From Bacteroidota bacterium (GTDB lineage Bacteria; Bacteroidota; Bacteroidia; AKYH767-A; OLB10): a DNA stretch of 64,000 bases. The stretch lies in assembly GCA_019136655.1 (NCBI GenBank), contig JAGVTU010000009.1, positions 1-64,000 of the forward strand, given 5' to 3'. The notes beneath the pieces were generated by a model. The model was not told the origin of the DNA. It was given only the letters and a program-made list of their open reading frames with translations, and searched no databases. Numbering within the stretch: position 1 is the stretch's first letter; each line of letters opens with the position of its first letter. The position numbers were made by a program, and so were the translations under genes. Below, piece by piece: positions 26,099 through 33,756 of this stretch.

Positions 26099-28354
26099 AT
26101 GACAAATACATTCTGGTCACAACGCATGATGTTGCGCATTAAAGCACATCGCAGATTTTTAATCTTATGCCTTGCTGCAGGTTCATTAGGTGCAGGCGCT
26201 TACTTGTATTTTACTCCCAAAGAGTATGAATCCAAAGCACTGCTGAAACCTATTTCAGAATCGTCTGATAACATGTATGCCGAAGCTGCAGTCATTCAGT
26301 CACCTGCTGCCATACGCCATGCAATTCATGGCAAAGGGTTGAACACGGAATACTACCGCAACCGTTTGTTCAAAACGCAGGAACTGTTTACCGAAACTCC
26401 GGTGAAGGTTTCATTCCAACAGAAAGACGACAGCTTCAGCAAACAGGCTATTGGCATCACTTTCGAAAACGACAAAACGTATTTACTGAATTATGAATAC
26501 AACTATTCTGCCGTTCAAAAACGAGGCAACTATGATGAACCTCTCGATTTGAATTTTGCAGAAGTTACCATCAGCAAAACACCTTACATGAATACGGTGC
26601 AGGCCAACGACAATTATTCATTCATCATTTACTCTGATGCTGCCCTGGCTCAAAAAATTGCTGACGGCAATCTTGTATCGCAACCTGTTCGCAGTGATAA
26701 TTTGGTTGAAATTTCTTACCGAAACGAAAACCCAGTAAAAGCTTATCGTGTGGTTCATGCTCTCTCCAATGGCTACGGGCAAAACGGTACGGTAATGAAT
26801 GAGGAAAAAATGCAGGCCAACGTTTCGCTGATCAATCAGCAACTGGCACGTGTATCACAGGAATTGGATGATGCACAACAGCAGTTATCAAAATTTCAGG
26901 CCGAGAATAATGCCTTTGAAATTCCGCAGCAGGCAGGTGCAGCACTGCAAACAGTAAGTCAGCTGCAAATACAAAAAGTGGAAGCCGACATGCAATTAGC
27001 CGCACTCGACAACCTGAGTGACTATTTACGCAAGAACAGAAACGTAAACACCATTTCGCCTGAATATGGAACCATCAACGATATTGTTTACACCGAAACC
27101 TATCTGAAATTAAATGATAAAGTAGCCGAGCGTCAGCAGTTGAAAGAACAAGGTGCTGATGTAAGCCATGTTGACAGAGAAATAAACAGCCTGAAAGATA
27201 TGTTGGCTGAAAGCATTCGCAACACTCGCAAAAAATTAGTTATAAAACAGGAAACTCTTGCTGATGCTATTGTAAACGCAAAGCTGCGTATGCAAAACCT
27301 GCCCGAAGCTGAAAGCAAAATGCAGCAACTGAGCAGAAACATTTATCTGTACAACAAACTCTATGATTTTCTCATCGAGAAACGTGCTGAAGCAATGGTC
27401 ACTGCACCTGCTATTCCTGCATCATCCTATCTGGTAAACGATGCTTCCATGCCTCTCGCACCCATCAGCCCCAATCCTGTTCAAGTATGGCTTGTGGCAC
27501 TTGCACTGTCACTTGCTGCAGGCATGAGCTACATCAGCCTTAAACCATACTTCCGTACCAAAATTACCAATCGCAAAGATTTGCAACAACATTGCAACAT
27601 ACCATTCCTTGCTACCATCGAAAACAGTGGCCGCAGAAATGAATTGTCGGAATCGTTTATGAACTTATGCACCAAGGTGCTGATGTTAGGCAACAGCCAG
27701 CCTGTGAAAATGATTACCGTTACTTCCATAAAAGCTGAAGAAGGAAAAACTACCATCTCGCAAAATCTGGCAAAAACATTAGGTTCACTTGGCAAAAAAG
27801 TGCTGTTGGTGGACATGAATCCCGTAAATCCTACGCTCCGAAACAACCTTTCGTCCGAAAATGAACATACCATGGCCGAAGTTTATACCGAAGAAAAAAA
27901 TCTTCATCAGGCTGTTCAGATTACTTCTGATGCCAATGTAGATTTACTCACTGCCGGTTATCTGCCTCACGGTATCAACACCCTGCTCGTTTCCGACAAA
28001 ACTGGCAATATTCTTGCAGAGATAAAATCGTTGTATGATTTTGTAATTTTTGATACCCCTGAAACAAGCAATTACATGGATGCCGTACCTTTAATGAAAA
28101 CCAGCGACCTTAGCTTTTACGTTCTGAAAGCCAACGAATCTTCTCTGGAACAACTGGAACAGGCATCAGTAATCAAACAGGATTACAGCATCGAAAATCT
28201 TTACATCATCATCAACGCAACACAAAAGATAGAAAATTTCTCAGGCTTGCAAACTACAGGTCAATACCGAGTACTTAAAAACCGCGAGCAGGCCGATGCA
28301 GAAATCAAATTTATTCCACGAATGATGAAAAAAGCAGCATTGTGGTTTTATTAA
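26099..28354 (+). CDS. Wzc-like polysaccharide copolymerase with P-loop (BY-kinase-like) domain
   Basis: 751 residues. An N-terminal membrane helix (FLILCLAAGSLGAGAYLYF) is followed by a Wzz-type region, a long periplasmic coiled coil (residues about 225-420) and a second helix near 465. The C-terminal ATPase domain has Walker A SIKAEEGKTT at about 543-552, Walker A' KVLLVDMNP and Walker B FVIFDTPETSNYMD. The usual (P/G)GEGK(S/T)T is changed to AEEGKTT, and the Tyr-rich tail of BY-kinases is missing (end: MMKKAALWFY). It should set the chain length of an exported polysaccharide. No Wza-type gene is adjacent. Confidence 0.85.
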   Translation: MTNTFWSQRMMLRIKAHRRFLILCLAAGSLGAGAYLYFTPKEYESKALLKPISESSDNMYAEAAVIQSPAAIRHAIHGKGLNTEYYRNRLFKTQELFTETPVKVSFQQKDDSFSKQAIGITFENDKTYLLNYEYNYSAVQKRGNYDEPLDLNFAEVTISKTPYMNTVQANDNYSFIIYSDAALAQKIADGNLVSQPVRSDNLVEISYRNENPVKAYRVVHALSNGYGQNGTVMNEEKMQANVSLINQQLARVSQELDDAQQQLSKFQAENNAFEIPQQAGAALQTVSQLQIQKVEADMQLAALDNLSDYLRKNRNVNTISPEYGTINDIVYTETYLKLNDKVAERQQLKEQGADVSHVDREINSLKDMLAESIRNTRKKLVIKQETLADAIVNAKLRMQNLPEAESKMQQLSRNIYLYNKLYDFLIEKRAEAMVTAPAIPASSYLVNDASMPLAPISPNPVQVWLVALALSLAAGMSYISLKPYFRTKITNRKDLQQHCNIPFLATIENSGRRNELSESFMNLCTKVLMLGNSQPVKMITVTSIKAEEGKTTISQNLAKTLGSLGKKVLLVDMNPVNPTLRNNLSSENEHTMAEVYTEEKNLHQAVQITSDANVDLLTAGYLPHGINTLLVSDKTGNILAEIKSLYDFVIFDTPETSNYMDAVPLMKTSDLSFYVLKANESSLEQLEQASVIKQDYSIENLYIIINATQKIENFSGLQTTGQYRVLKNREQADAEIKFIPRMMKKAALWFY

Positions 28355-28361
28355 CAGTAAC

Positions 28362-29099
28362 ATGAGTGAAAGAGTATCGTTTTTAACCCATTTTTTCAGC
28401 AAGATTGCAAATCTGAATTATGCAGCATTAGGATTTACTGCTGCATCCATTGATGAGTGCAATGATGAAACTATTCAGTTGGTAGTGGCCAAAAATGATA
28501 TTCGCAAAATCTTAAATGTTATTGAACTCTCGCCTTATCTGCGAAGAATAAGTTATCATGAAAAACCATTTATCTCAACGCTGAGATTAACACTGAGCAA
28601 TGGGCATCATTTGAACATACATTTGATAAACCGGTTTGTGCGCAAGGGAGTTTGCTACATCAACGAAAACGAAGTTTTAAAAACTTCAACACTGAATTCG
28701 TTGAACATAAAAGTGGCAGAACCAAGTTACAACTTCGAATATGTCTGGTTGATACACTGCCTCAACCAAAGAGGTGTACCTGATAATCAAAGTCGGTTTT
28801 TTGCACAATACGACCGCGAAACCCGATCCAAAATCTTTGCCCACATCAGAGGTCGCTACTTTCTTGAACTGAACACACTCGATGAACTATTTCCTTTTCA
28901 CCGGAAGTTTTATAAAAAAATAACTGAAAAAATTTTAAGAAGGAAAGAAAATAAATGGTTCAGGCAGTGGATGCGAAAATCGCTCTATGTATTTTATGCC
29001 GCTGCCAACACCGTGCGCAACAACAAACTCAAAGTGCAGTTTCAGCCTAAGGGTTATGCAAAAGCACTTGGCACCGAAGAGCCTATACGGCTGTTGTAA
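28362..29099 (+). CDS. Unknown protein, possible degenerate nucleotidyltransferase-like fold
   Basis: 245 residues, 7 bp after the Wzc-like gene and so probably in its operon. I do not firmly recognise it. The pattern IQLVVAKNDIRKILNVIEL, then LRLTLSNGHHLNIHLINRF, and later YNFEYVWLIHCLNQRGVP resembles the nucleotidyltransferase-like proteins encoded near Bacteroidota polysaccharide loci, but the Asp pair needed for catalysis is not evident. The C-terminal 60 residues are basic (KKITEKILRRKENKWFRQW). No signal peptide; probably cytoplasmic. Confidence 0.6.
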   Translation: MSERVSFLTHFFSKIANLNYAALGFTAASIDECNDETIQLVVAKNDIRKILNVIELSPYLRRISYHEKPFISTLRLTLSNGHHLNIHLINRFVRKGVCYINENEVLKTSTLNSLNIKVAEPSYNFEYVWLIHCLNQRGVPDNQSRFFAQYDRETRSKIFAHIRGRYFLELNTLDELFPFHRKFYKKITEKILRRKENKWFRQWMRKSLYVFYAAANTVRNNKLKVQFQPKGYAKALGTEEPIRLL

Positions 29100-29507
29100 T
29101 CAGGCAGGGCGGTTCGCCTCCACCCACTTTCGTATATAATCTATTACCTCATCGGTATTCGTACCCGAAATAAACAACTTCCCTACCCCCATCTCATTAA
29201 GCTTTTTCATATCGGCATCGGGTATTATTCCTCCTCCGGTAAGCAACACATCTGTCATCCCCTTTTCTTTCAGCAATTCTATCAACTTACTGAAAACCGT
29301 CATGTGCGCACCCGACAAAATAGAAACACCTATCACATCCACATCTTCCTGCAGGGCAGTATTCACCACCATCTGCGGAGTCTGACGCAGGCCCGAATAA
29401 ATAACTTCCATACCGGCATCGCGCAAAAACGATGCAATAACTTTGGCACCACGGTCATGCCCGTCAAGGCCCACCTTGGCAATCAGTACTCTGATAGGTC
29501 TGTTCAT
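29100..29507 (-). CDS. Stand-alone cobalamin (B12)-binding domain protein
   Basis: 135 residues, matching the C-terminal B12 domain of methylmalonyl-CoA mutase: [20 protein letters not shown] (DxHxxG with the cobalt-ligand His), [12 protein letters not shown] (SxL) and [13 protein letters not shown] (GG). The catalytic TIM-barrel half is not adjacent. Such small subunits can pair with a separately coded mutase large subunit (methylmalonyl-CoA or isobutyryl-CoA mutase type). The start at 29507 follows a possible TATTTTTG box (29521-29514). Confidence 0.9.
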   Translation of the reverse strand: MNRPIRVLIAKVGLDGHDRGAKVIASFLRDAGMEVIYSGLRQTPQMVVNTALQEDVDVIGVSILSGAHMTVFSKLIELLKEKGMTDVLLTGGGIIPDADMKKLNEMGVGKLFISGTNTDEVIDYIRKWVEANRPA

Positions 29508-29513
29508 AGACTA

Positions 29514-29521
29514 CAAAAATA
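29514..29521 (-). promoter_or_regulatory. Possible -7 box for the B12-binding protein gene
   Basis: TATTTTTG on the minus strand ends 6 bp before the ATG, which would make the message nearly leaderless. No good -33 element was found. Confidence 0.35.
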
Positions 29522-29611
29522 GAAAACCAATCAAACAAAAATAAATCCCACTCCCGTAAGAGCTTGCCTCTTGCCCGGTTTTGATAGCATGCACAACAAA
29601 AACATTTCACC

Positions 29612-29626
29612 GACTCCGTAGGAGTT
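29612..29626. repeat. Small palindrome resembling Bacteroidota intergenic repeats
   Basis: GACTCCGTAGGAGTT has ACTCC and GGAGT arms around GTA, in a 209-bp gap between divergent genes. A second hairpin-like motif, AAGAG-CTTGC-CTCTT, lies nearby at about 29559-29573. Both have the look of dispersed REP-like elements; only one copy of each is seen here. Confidence 0.4.
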
Positions 29627-29690
29627 GTATATTTCCTTTAATTAATCTTTCTTAAACAAATCCTCCACTCCTCCATTCACACTTTTAATT

Positions 29691-29698
29691 TATTTTTG
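29691..29698 (+). promoter_or_regulatory. Possible -7 box for the acyl-CoA dehydrogenase gene
   Basis: TATTTTTG, 18 bp before the ATG at 29717. There is no TTG at the preferred distance. Its presence argues against a longer start at the TTG at 29696, which would lie inside the box. Confidence 0.5.
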
Positions 29699-29716
29699 CG
29701 CCACAAAATTCCAACA

Positions 29717-30898
29717 ATGGCAAAAGACAGATTTCAGGCACCCGACTATTATTTAATTGACGAACTCCTCACAGACGAACACAAACTCATCAGAGACAGT
29801 GCGCGCGAGTGGGTCAAACGCGAAGTTTCTCCCATCATAGAAGATGCCTGTCAGAAGGCCGAATTCCCTAAACACCTCATCAAAGGACTTGCCGAAGTAG
29901 GTGCCTTTGGGCCTTATATCCCCACCGAATATGGCGGTGGTGGCCTCGACCAAATCAGCTACGGACTCATTATGCAGGAGCTTGAACGTGGCGACAGCGG
30001 CATCCGCTCCACTGCATCCGTGCAAAGTTCACTGGTCATGTATCCTATCTATACCTACGGAACCGAAGAACAGCGCAAAAAATATCTCCCTAAACTTGCC
30101 ACCGGCCAGTGGATGGGATGTTTCGGCCTCACCGAACCTGACCATGGCTCCAACCCTGGCGGCATGGTCACCAACATCAAAGATAAAGGAAGCCATTACC
30201 TCCTCAACGGTGCCAAAATGTGGATCAGCAATGCCCCTTTTGCCGACATAGCAGTTGTATGGGCCAAAGACGAAGAAGGCACCATCAGGGGATTGATAGT
30301 TGAACGCGGAATGAAAGGCTTCACCACTCCCGAAACCCATGGCAAGTGGAGCCTCAGAGCCAGTGCCACTGGCGAGTTGGTCTTCGATAATGTTGAAGTA
30401 CCGAAAGAAAATTTATTGCCCAACGTAAAAGGCCTTAAAGGTCCGTTAGGATGCCTCAACAGTGCGCGCTATGGCATAGCATGGGGAGCACTCGGTGCTG
30501 CCATGGATTGCTACGACAGTGCACTGCGCTACTCCAAAGAGCGCAAACAATTCGGAAGACCCATAGGCGGATTTCAGCTGCAACAAAAAAAATTAGCCGA
30601 AATGCTTACTGAAATCACCAAAGGCCAGCTGCTCGTATGGCGTTTAGGCAAACTGAAAAATGAAAACAGAGCTACTCCTGCTCAGATAAGCATGGCCAAA
30701 CGCAACAACGTTTACACTGCACTATGGTGTGCACGCGAAGCACGACAGATACATGGCGGCATGGGCATCACTGGCGAATATCCAATCATGCGCCACATGA
30801 TGAACCTCGAGTCAGTCATTACTTACGAAGGAACGCATGACATACACCTGCTCATAACCGGTATGGACATCACCGGTGAAAATGCTTTTGGAGGATAA
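29717..30898 (+). CDS. Acyl-CoA dehydrogenase, glutaryl-CoA dehydrogenase type
   Basis: 393 residues from the ATG at 29717 (a TTG at 29696 is in frame but falls in the probable promoter). FAD enzyme of amino-acid or fatty-acid breakdown. Motifs: YGGGGLDQISYGLIMQELERGDSGIRS, CFGLTEPDHGSNPGGM (FAD loop), KERKQFGRPIGGFQLQQKKLAEM, QIHGGMGITGEYPI and TYEGTHDIH with catalytic Glu371. The RSTASVQ and YEGTHD signatures favour glutaryl-CoA dehydrogenase over short-chain types. Codons end in C more often than in neighbouring genes, perhaps from high expression. Confidence 0.92.
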   Translation: MAKDRFQAPDYYLIDELLTDEHKLIRDSAREWVKREVSPIIEDACQKAEFPKHLIKGLAEVGAFGPYIPTEYGGGGLDQISYGLIMQELERGDSGIRSTASVQSSLVMYPIYTYGTEEQRKKYLPKLATGQWMGCFGLTEPDHGSNPGGMVTNIKDKGSHYLLNGAKMWISNAPFADIAVVWAKDEEGTIRGLIVERGMKGFTTPETHGKWSLRASATGELVFDNVEVPKENLLPNVKGLKGPLGCLNSARYGIAWGALGAAMDCYDSALRYSKERKQFGRPIGGFQLQQKKLAEMLTEITKGQLLVWRLGKLKNENRATPAQISMAKRNNVYTALWCAREARQIHGGMGITGEYPIMRHMMNLESVITYEGTHDIHLLITGMDITGENAFGG

Positions 30899-31645
30899 TT
30901 ACTTAAAAAAGTATTGCGTAGCAGCAGTAATCTTTTTTGTCTGCTTATTCTGAATGTAAGCTACCATTCTGAATCCATTCCCCGGTTTTAATTTCCTGAC
31001 GGGAAACTTTATTTCATCTTTTGCAATATTGATTGGAAATATCTGCAGCAGCCGCACCACATTTTCCTGCTCCAATGTTTTCCCTATGTTCTCACCTTTG
31101 GTAATGCGTGTAGAAGTTTTGTTTTCCGAAATCACAATCACCAGGCTGCTGTTACGATCAGCCTTCGAAGCAGCATAACCAACCGTCATCGTATCATTCA
31201 CCACCGCTGAAACATGTGTCAGTACAATGGTTTGTTTAGGAGATGATTTTAAAGCCTTATTTATTTCTGCATTGAGTTTAGCTTTGTCTGAGCCAACAAA
31301 ACCTCCTGCACCATTTATAAAAACCTGCGGTGTAAAAACCTCATCATTACTTGTTGCACTCACATAATTACTTTGTCTGCGCGTATATCGTATATCGCTG
31401 TATGGGTCGTTCCATCCATATTTGTTCCAGTAGTCCACATGATAGGCCAGCGAAATCACTTGCTTTCCTTCTGCAACAGCCTTATCAGTTATCAGTTTAA
31501 TTTCATTCTCAGCAGCAGGGCTTTTGCCACAACCCTGTGATGAGAAAAGCTCTACAACAGCAAAACCATGAGGCTCCTTACTATTCTGTGCTGTTGCCGA
31601 ACCTGCCCACATCAAAATACTTACAGAGAGTAAAAACTTTATCAT
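30899..31645 (-). CDS. DUF1223 thioredoxin-like secreted protein
   Basis: 248 residues with a signal peptide (MIKFLLSVSILMWAGSATAQ). DUF1223 marks are VVELFSSQGC, SLAYHVDYWNKYGWNDPYSD, and FTPQVFINGAGGFVGSD. In most members the motif is SQGCSSCP, a CXXC pair; here it reads SQGCGKSP, so the second Cys is gone and a disulfide exchange role is doubtful. It is convergent with the dehydrogenase, stop to stop with no spacer. Periplasmic; function unknown. Confidence 0.87.
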   Translation of the reverse strand: MIKFLLSVSILMWAGSATAQNSKEPHGFAVVELFSSQGCGKSPAAENEIKLITDKAVAEGKQVISLAYHVDYWNKYGWNDPYSDIRYTRRQSNYVSATSNDEVFTPQVFINGAGGFVGSDKAKLNAEINKALKSSPKQTIVLTHVSAVVNDTMTVGYAASKADRNSSLVIVISENKTSTRITKGENIGKTLEQENVVRLLQIFPINIAKDEIKFPVRKLKPGNGFRMVAYIQNKQTKKITAATQYFFK

Positions 31646-31750
31646 CAGATGGTACTATAACGCAAAAGTGACTAAAAAATGCGATGCAACCATGAAAAAA
31701 ACATAACGATTCACCAAAGGTTTAAACAACAAAACTGTTTACAACACACA

Positions 31751-32347
31751 TTATTTCGAATCGCGCCATCTCCACAAATACATGCAGGCATAAGTGCGGT
31801 AAGGTGCCCACGTTTCCGATATTTTTAAAATTTTCACCTTTAATTTCTTTTTGTCTTTCACTCTGATGTTATACAATCGGATAACAGCTTGCTGAATACC
31901 ATAATCATCAAAAGAAAAAACATCTTCGCGTGCCATAGTAAACATCAATATCATTTCAGCAGTCCAGCGACCTACTCCTTTTATCTGAGTTACATATTCA
32001 ATAAACTCCTCATTGGTCATTTTGTTGAGTTTTGAATAACCCAATCCTGTTGCAACGGCAAATTCTGCAACATTTTTAATGTAACCGGCTTTTGAATTAC
32101 TAAGACCAATACTGCGCAATTTATCTGTGTTGATGTCAATTAGTTTTTGAGGAGTAGGTTTGCCGTCAAACAAATCATAAAATCGCTGATGAATAACTGC
32201 AGCCACCTTGGTTGACAGTTGTTGCGACATTATAGAACCACACAAACTCAAAAAAACATCATTTCTTTTTTTCAGTTCAATTCGTCCTGTTTGTTTAATT
32301 ACCGGTGCTAATTTTTTATCGCTCTTTAAATGTTTAATGTAAGGCAT
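31751..32347 (-). CDS. DNA-3-methyladenine glycosylase II-type (HhH-GPD) protein
   Basis: 198 residues. A helix-hairpin-helix base-excision glycosylase related to AlkA/Mag1. The hairpin is TQIKGVGRWTAEMILMF, followed by EDVFSFDDYGIQQAV carrying the catalytic Asp. No iron-sulfur Cys cluster is present, unlike MutY/Nth. It should remove alkylated purines such as 3-methyladenine. The protein lacks the extra N-terminal beta domain of E. coli AlkA, as in the short Mag1-like group. Single gene. Confidence 0.9.
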   Translation of the reverse strand: MPYIKHLKSDKKLAPVIKQTGRIELKKRNDVFLSLCGSIMSQQLSTKVAAVIHQRFYDLFDGKPTPQKLIDINTDKLRSIGLSNSKAGYIKNVAEFAVATGLGYSKLNKMTNEEFIEYVTQIKGVGRWTAEMILMFTMAREDVFSFDDYGIQQAVIRLYNIRVKDKKKLKVKILKISETWAPYRTYACMYLWRWRDSK

Positions 32348-32455
32348 AAACTGATCAATGTTAGAAAACGCTAAGGTACTTTATTCGTAATTTTACACAC
32401 TCGGAATATCATCCTGTTCCAACAAATTTAACATTTACGAAAAATAAGCTCCTGC

Positions 32456-33091
32456 ATGCAGATACATAAATTCACCTTCAACCCTTTTGATGAAAACACC
32501 TACATTGTATATGACGACACCGGGGAATGTATCATCATTGACCCGGGTTGTTATATGCCTGAAGAAAAAGAAGAGTTGTTGTCGTTCATCAACAGTCAAC
32601 AACTAAAACCTGTAATGCTTGTCAACACACATTGTCATGTAGATCACATCTTCGGCAACAAACTTATATACGATACTTTTGGTTTAAAACCGGTCTTTCA
32701 CCGCAATGAGTTGGTTCTCCTCGAAGCAGCGGGAGAATACAGCAAACAATGGGGCATCTATCTGGACCCTTCACCCCTTGCCGAAAAATATATTGACGAA
32801 GGTGATGTTATCAGTTTCGGAAACACATCTTTTGAATTGTTGTTTACTCCCGGTCACAGTCCGGGCAGTTTATGCCTGTATAATGCCGGAGAAAAAATTA
32901 TCATCTCAGGCGATGTACTTTTTCAGATGAGTATAGGACGCTATGATTTACCCGGTGGCGATGAACAAACATTGCTCGACAGCATACGTCAAAAACTATT
33001 AGTGCTTCCCGCTGATGTAAAAGTTTATCCGGGTCATGGGTCGTCCACAACCATTGGCTTCGAAAAAATGTACAATCCTTTTTTGGTGTAA
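32456..33091 (+). CDS. MBL-fold metallo-hydrolase (glyoxalase II-like)
   Basis: 211 residues, the length of YcbL-type proteins. Metal motifs: NTHCHVDHIFGN (HxHxDH), FTPGHSPGSLCL (His), ISGDVLF (bridging Asp) and VYPGHGSST (last His), so a two-metal site is complete. The C-terminal substrate domain of true glyoxalase II is missing. It probably hydrolyses a thioester such as S-lactoyl-thiol, or a related ester; the substrate is inferred. The stop abuts the stop of the convergent gene. Confidence 0.9.
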   Translation: MQIHKFTFNPFDENTYIVYDDTGECIIIDPGCYMPEEKEELLSFINSQQLKPVMLVNTHCHVDHIFGNKLIYDTFGLKPVFHRNELVLLEAAGEYSKQWGIYLDPSPLAEKYIDEGDVISFGNTSFELLFTPGHSPGSLCLYNAGEKIIISGDVLFQMSIGRYDLPGGDEQTLLDSIRQKLLVLPADVKVYPGHGSSTTIGFEKMYNPFLV

Positions 33092-33730
33092 TTACTTCTT
33101 ACATTCTTCAAGCAGCGACATAGCGCGCTCTTTGCCCCAGTCAGGCATCAGCTTGTTTTTGGGTTTAAAGCTGTTGAATTTCTCTACTGCTTTTTCCAAA
33201 ACTTTCTGTGCTTTATCCTTTCCTCCGCCAAACTGTTCAGGTGTGTAAAACAATCCTGTGCCCTGTAACAAATACGGTCTTGGATTTTCTGGATCAAGCT
33301 CTATAGCACGCGAAGTAAGTACAGATGCTTCCATTCCCAACTTCTGACCACGGTTCATTGGGTCAACAGAAATTTTCATTGACGTAATCCATGACTGCAG
33401 TGTAACAATTTCAGAATTGTCAGGAGAAATTGCTTCAGCAGCTTTGGCAACCTCCATTGCTTTGTCAAGTACTGCATCTTTCTTTGTGCCGTCACTCACA
33501 TCATTAGCAGAAAGAATTAGAGCAAAAGCCTCATAGTAGGAGGGTAACCATTCTTTGGTTTCTGCTTTGGCAATGCGCTCAAATGCATTGGCAACGTTGG
33601 TATAATCTTCTCCGGTTTTTGCATCATTCAGCAAGGTGAGATTTTTTTCCATTGCTTTTTCAAACTTTTTATTTTCCTGTGCAAAACCGCTTGTGGTAAT
33701 AAACAGTAACAGTACGAGAAACTTTTTCAT
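33092..33730 (-). CDS. Secreted TPR-like protein next to a TonB receptor
   Basis: 212 residues with a signal peptide (MKKFLVLLLFITTSGFAQ). The rest is helical with TPR-like pairs (YTNVANAFERIAKAETKEWLPSYYEA, ASVLTSRAIELDPENPRPYLLQG). It starts 26 bp after the TonB-dependent receptor gene on the same strand, so the two are probably cotranscribed and it may assist the receptor in the periplasm. No enzymatic motif; partner role is inferred from position. Confidence 0.75.
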   Translation of the reverse strand: MKKFLVLLLFITTSGFAQENKKFEKAMEKNLTLLNDAKTGEDYTNVANAFERIAKAETKEWLPSYYEAFALILSANDVSDGTKKDAVLDKAMEVAKAAEAISPDNSEIVTLQSWITSMKISVDPMNRGQKLGMEASVLTSRAIELDPENPRPYLLQGTGLFYTPEQFGGGKDKAQKVLEKAVEKFNSFKPKNKLMPDWGKERAMSLLEECKK

Positions 33731-33756
33731 TTTATATGGTTTTAATAATTTGAAAT

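Noticed and set aside
29753-30459. Several 87-116 codon ORFs in other frames
   Set aside because: All lie inside the acyl-CoA dehydrogenase gene and come from its higher GC content.
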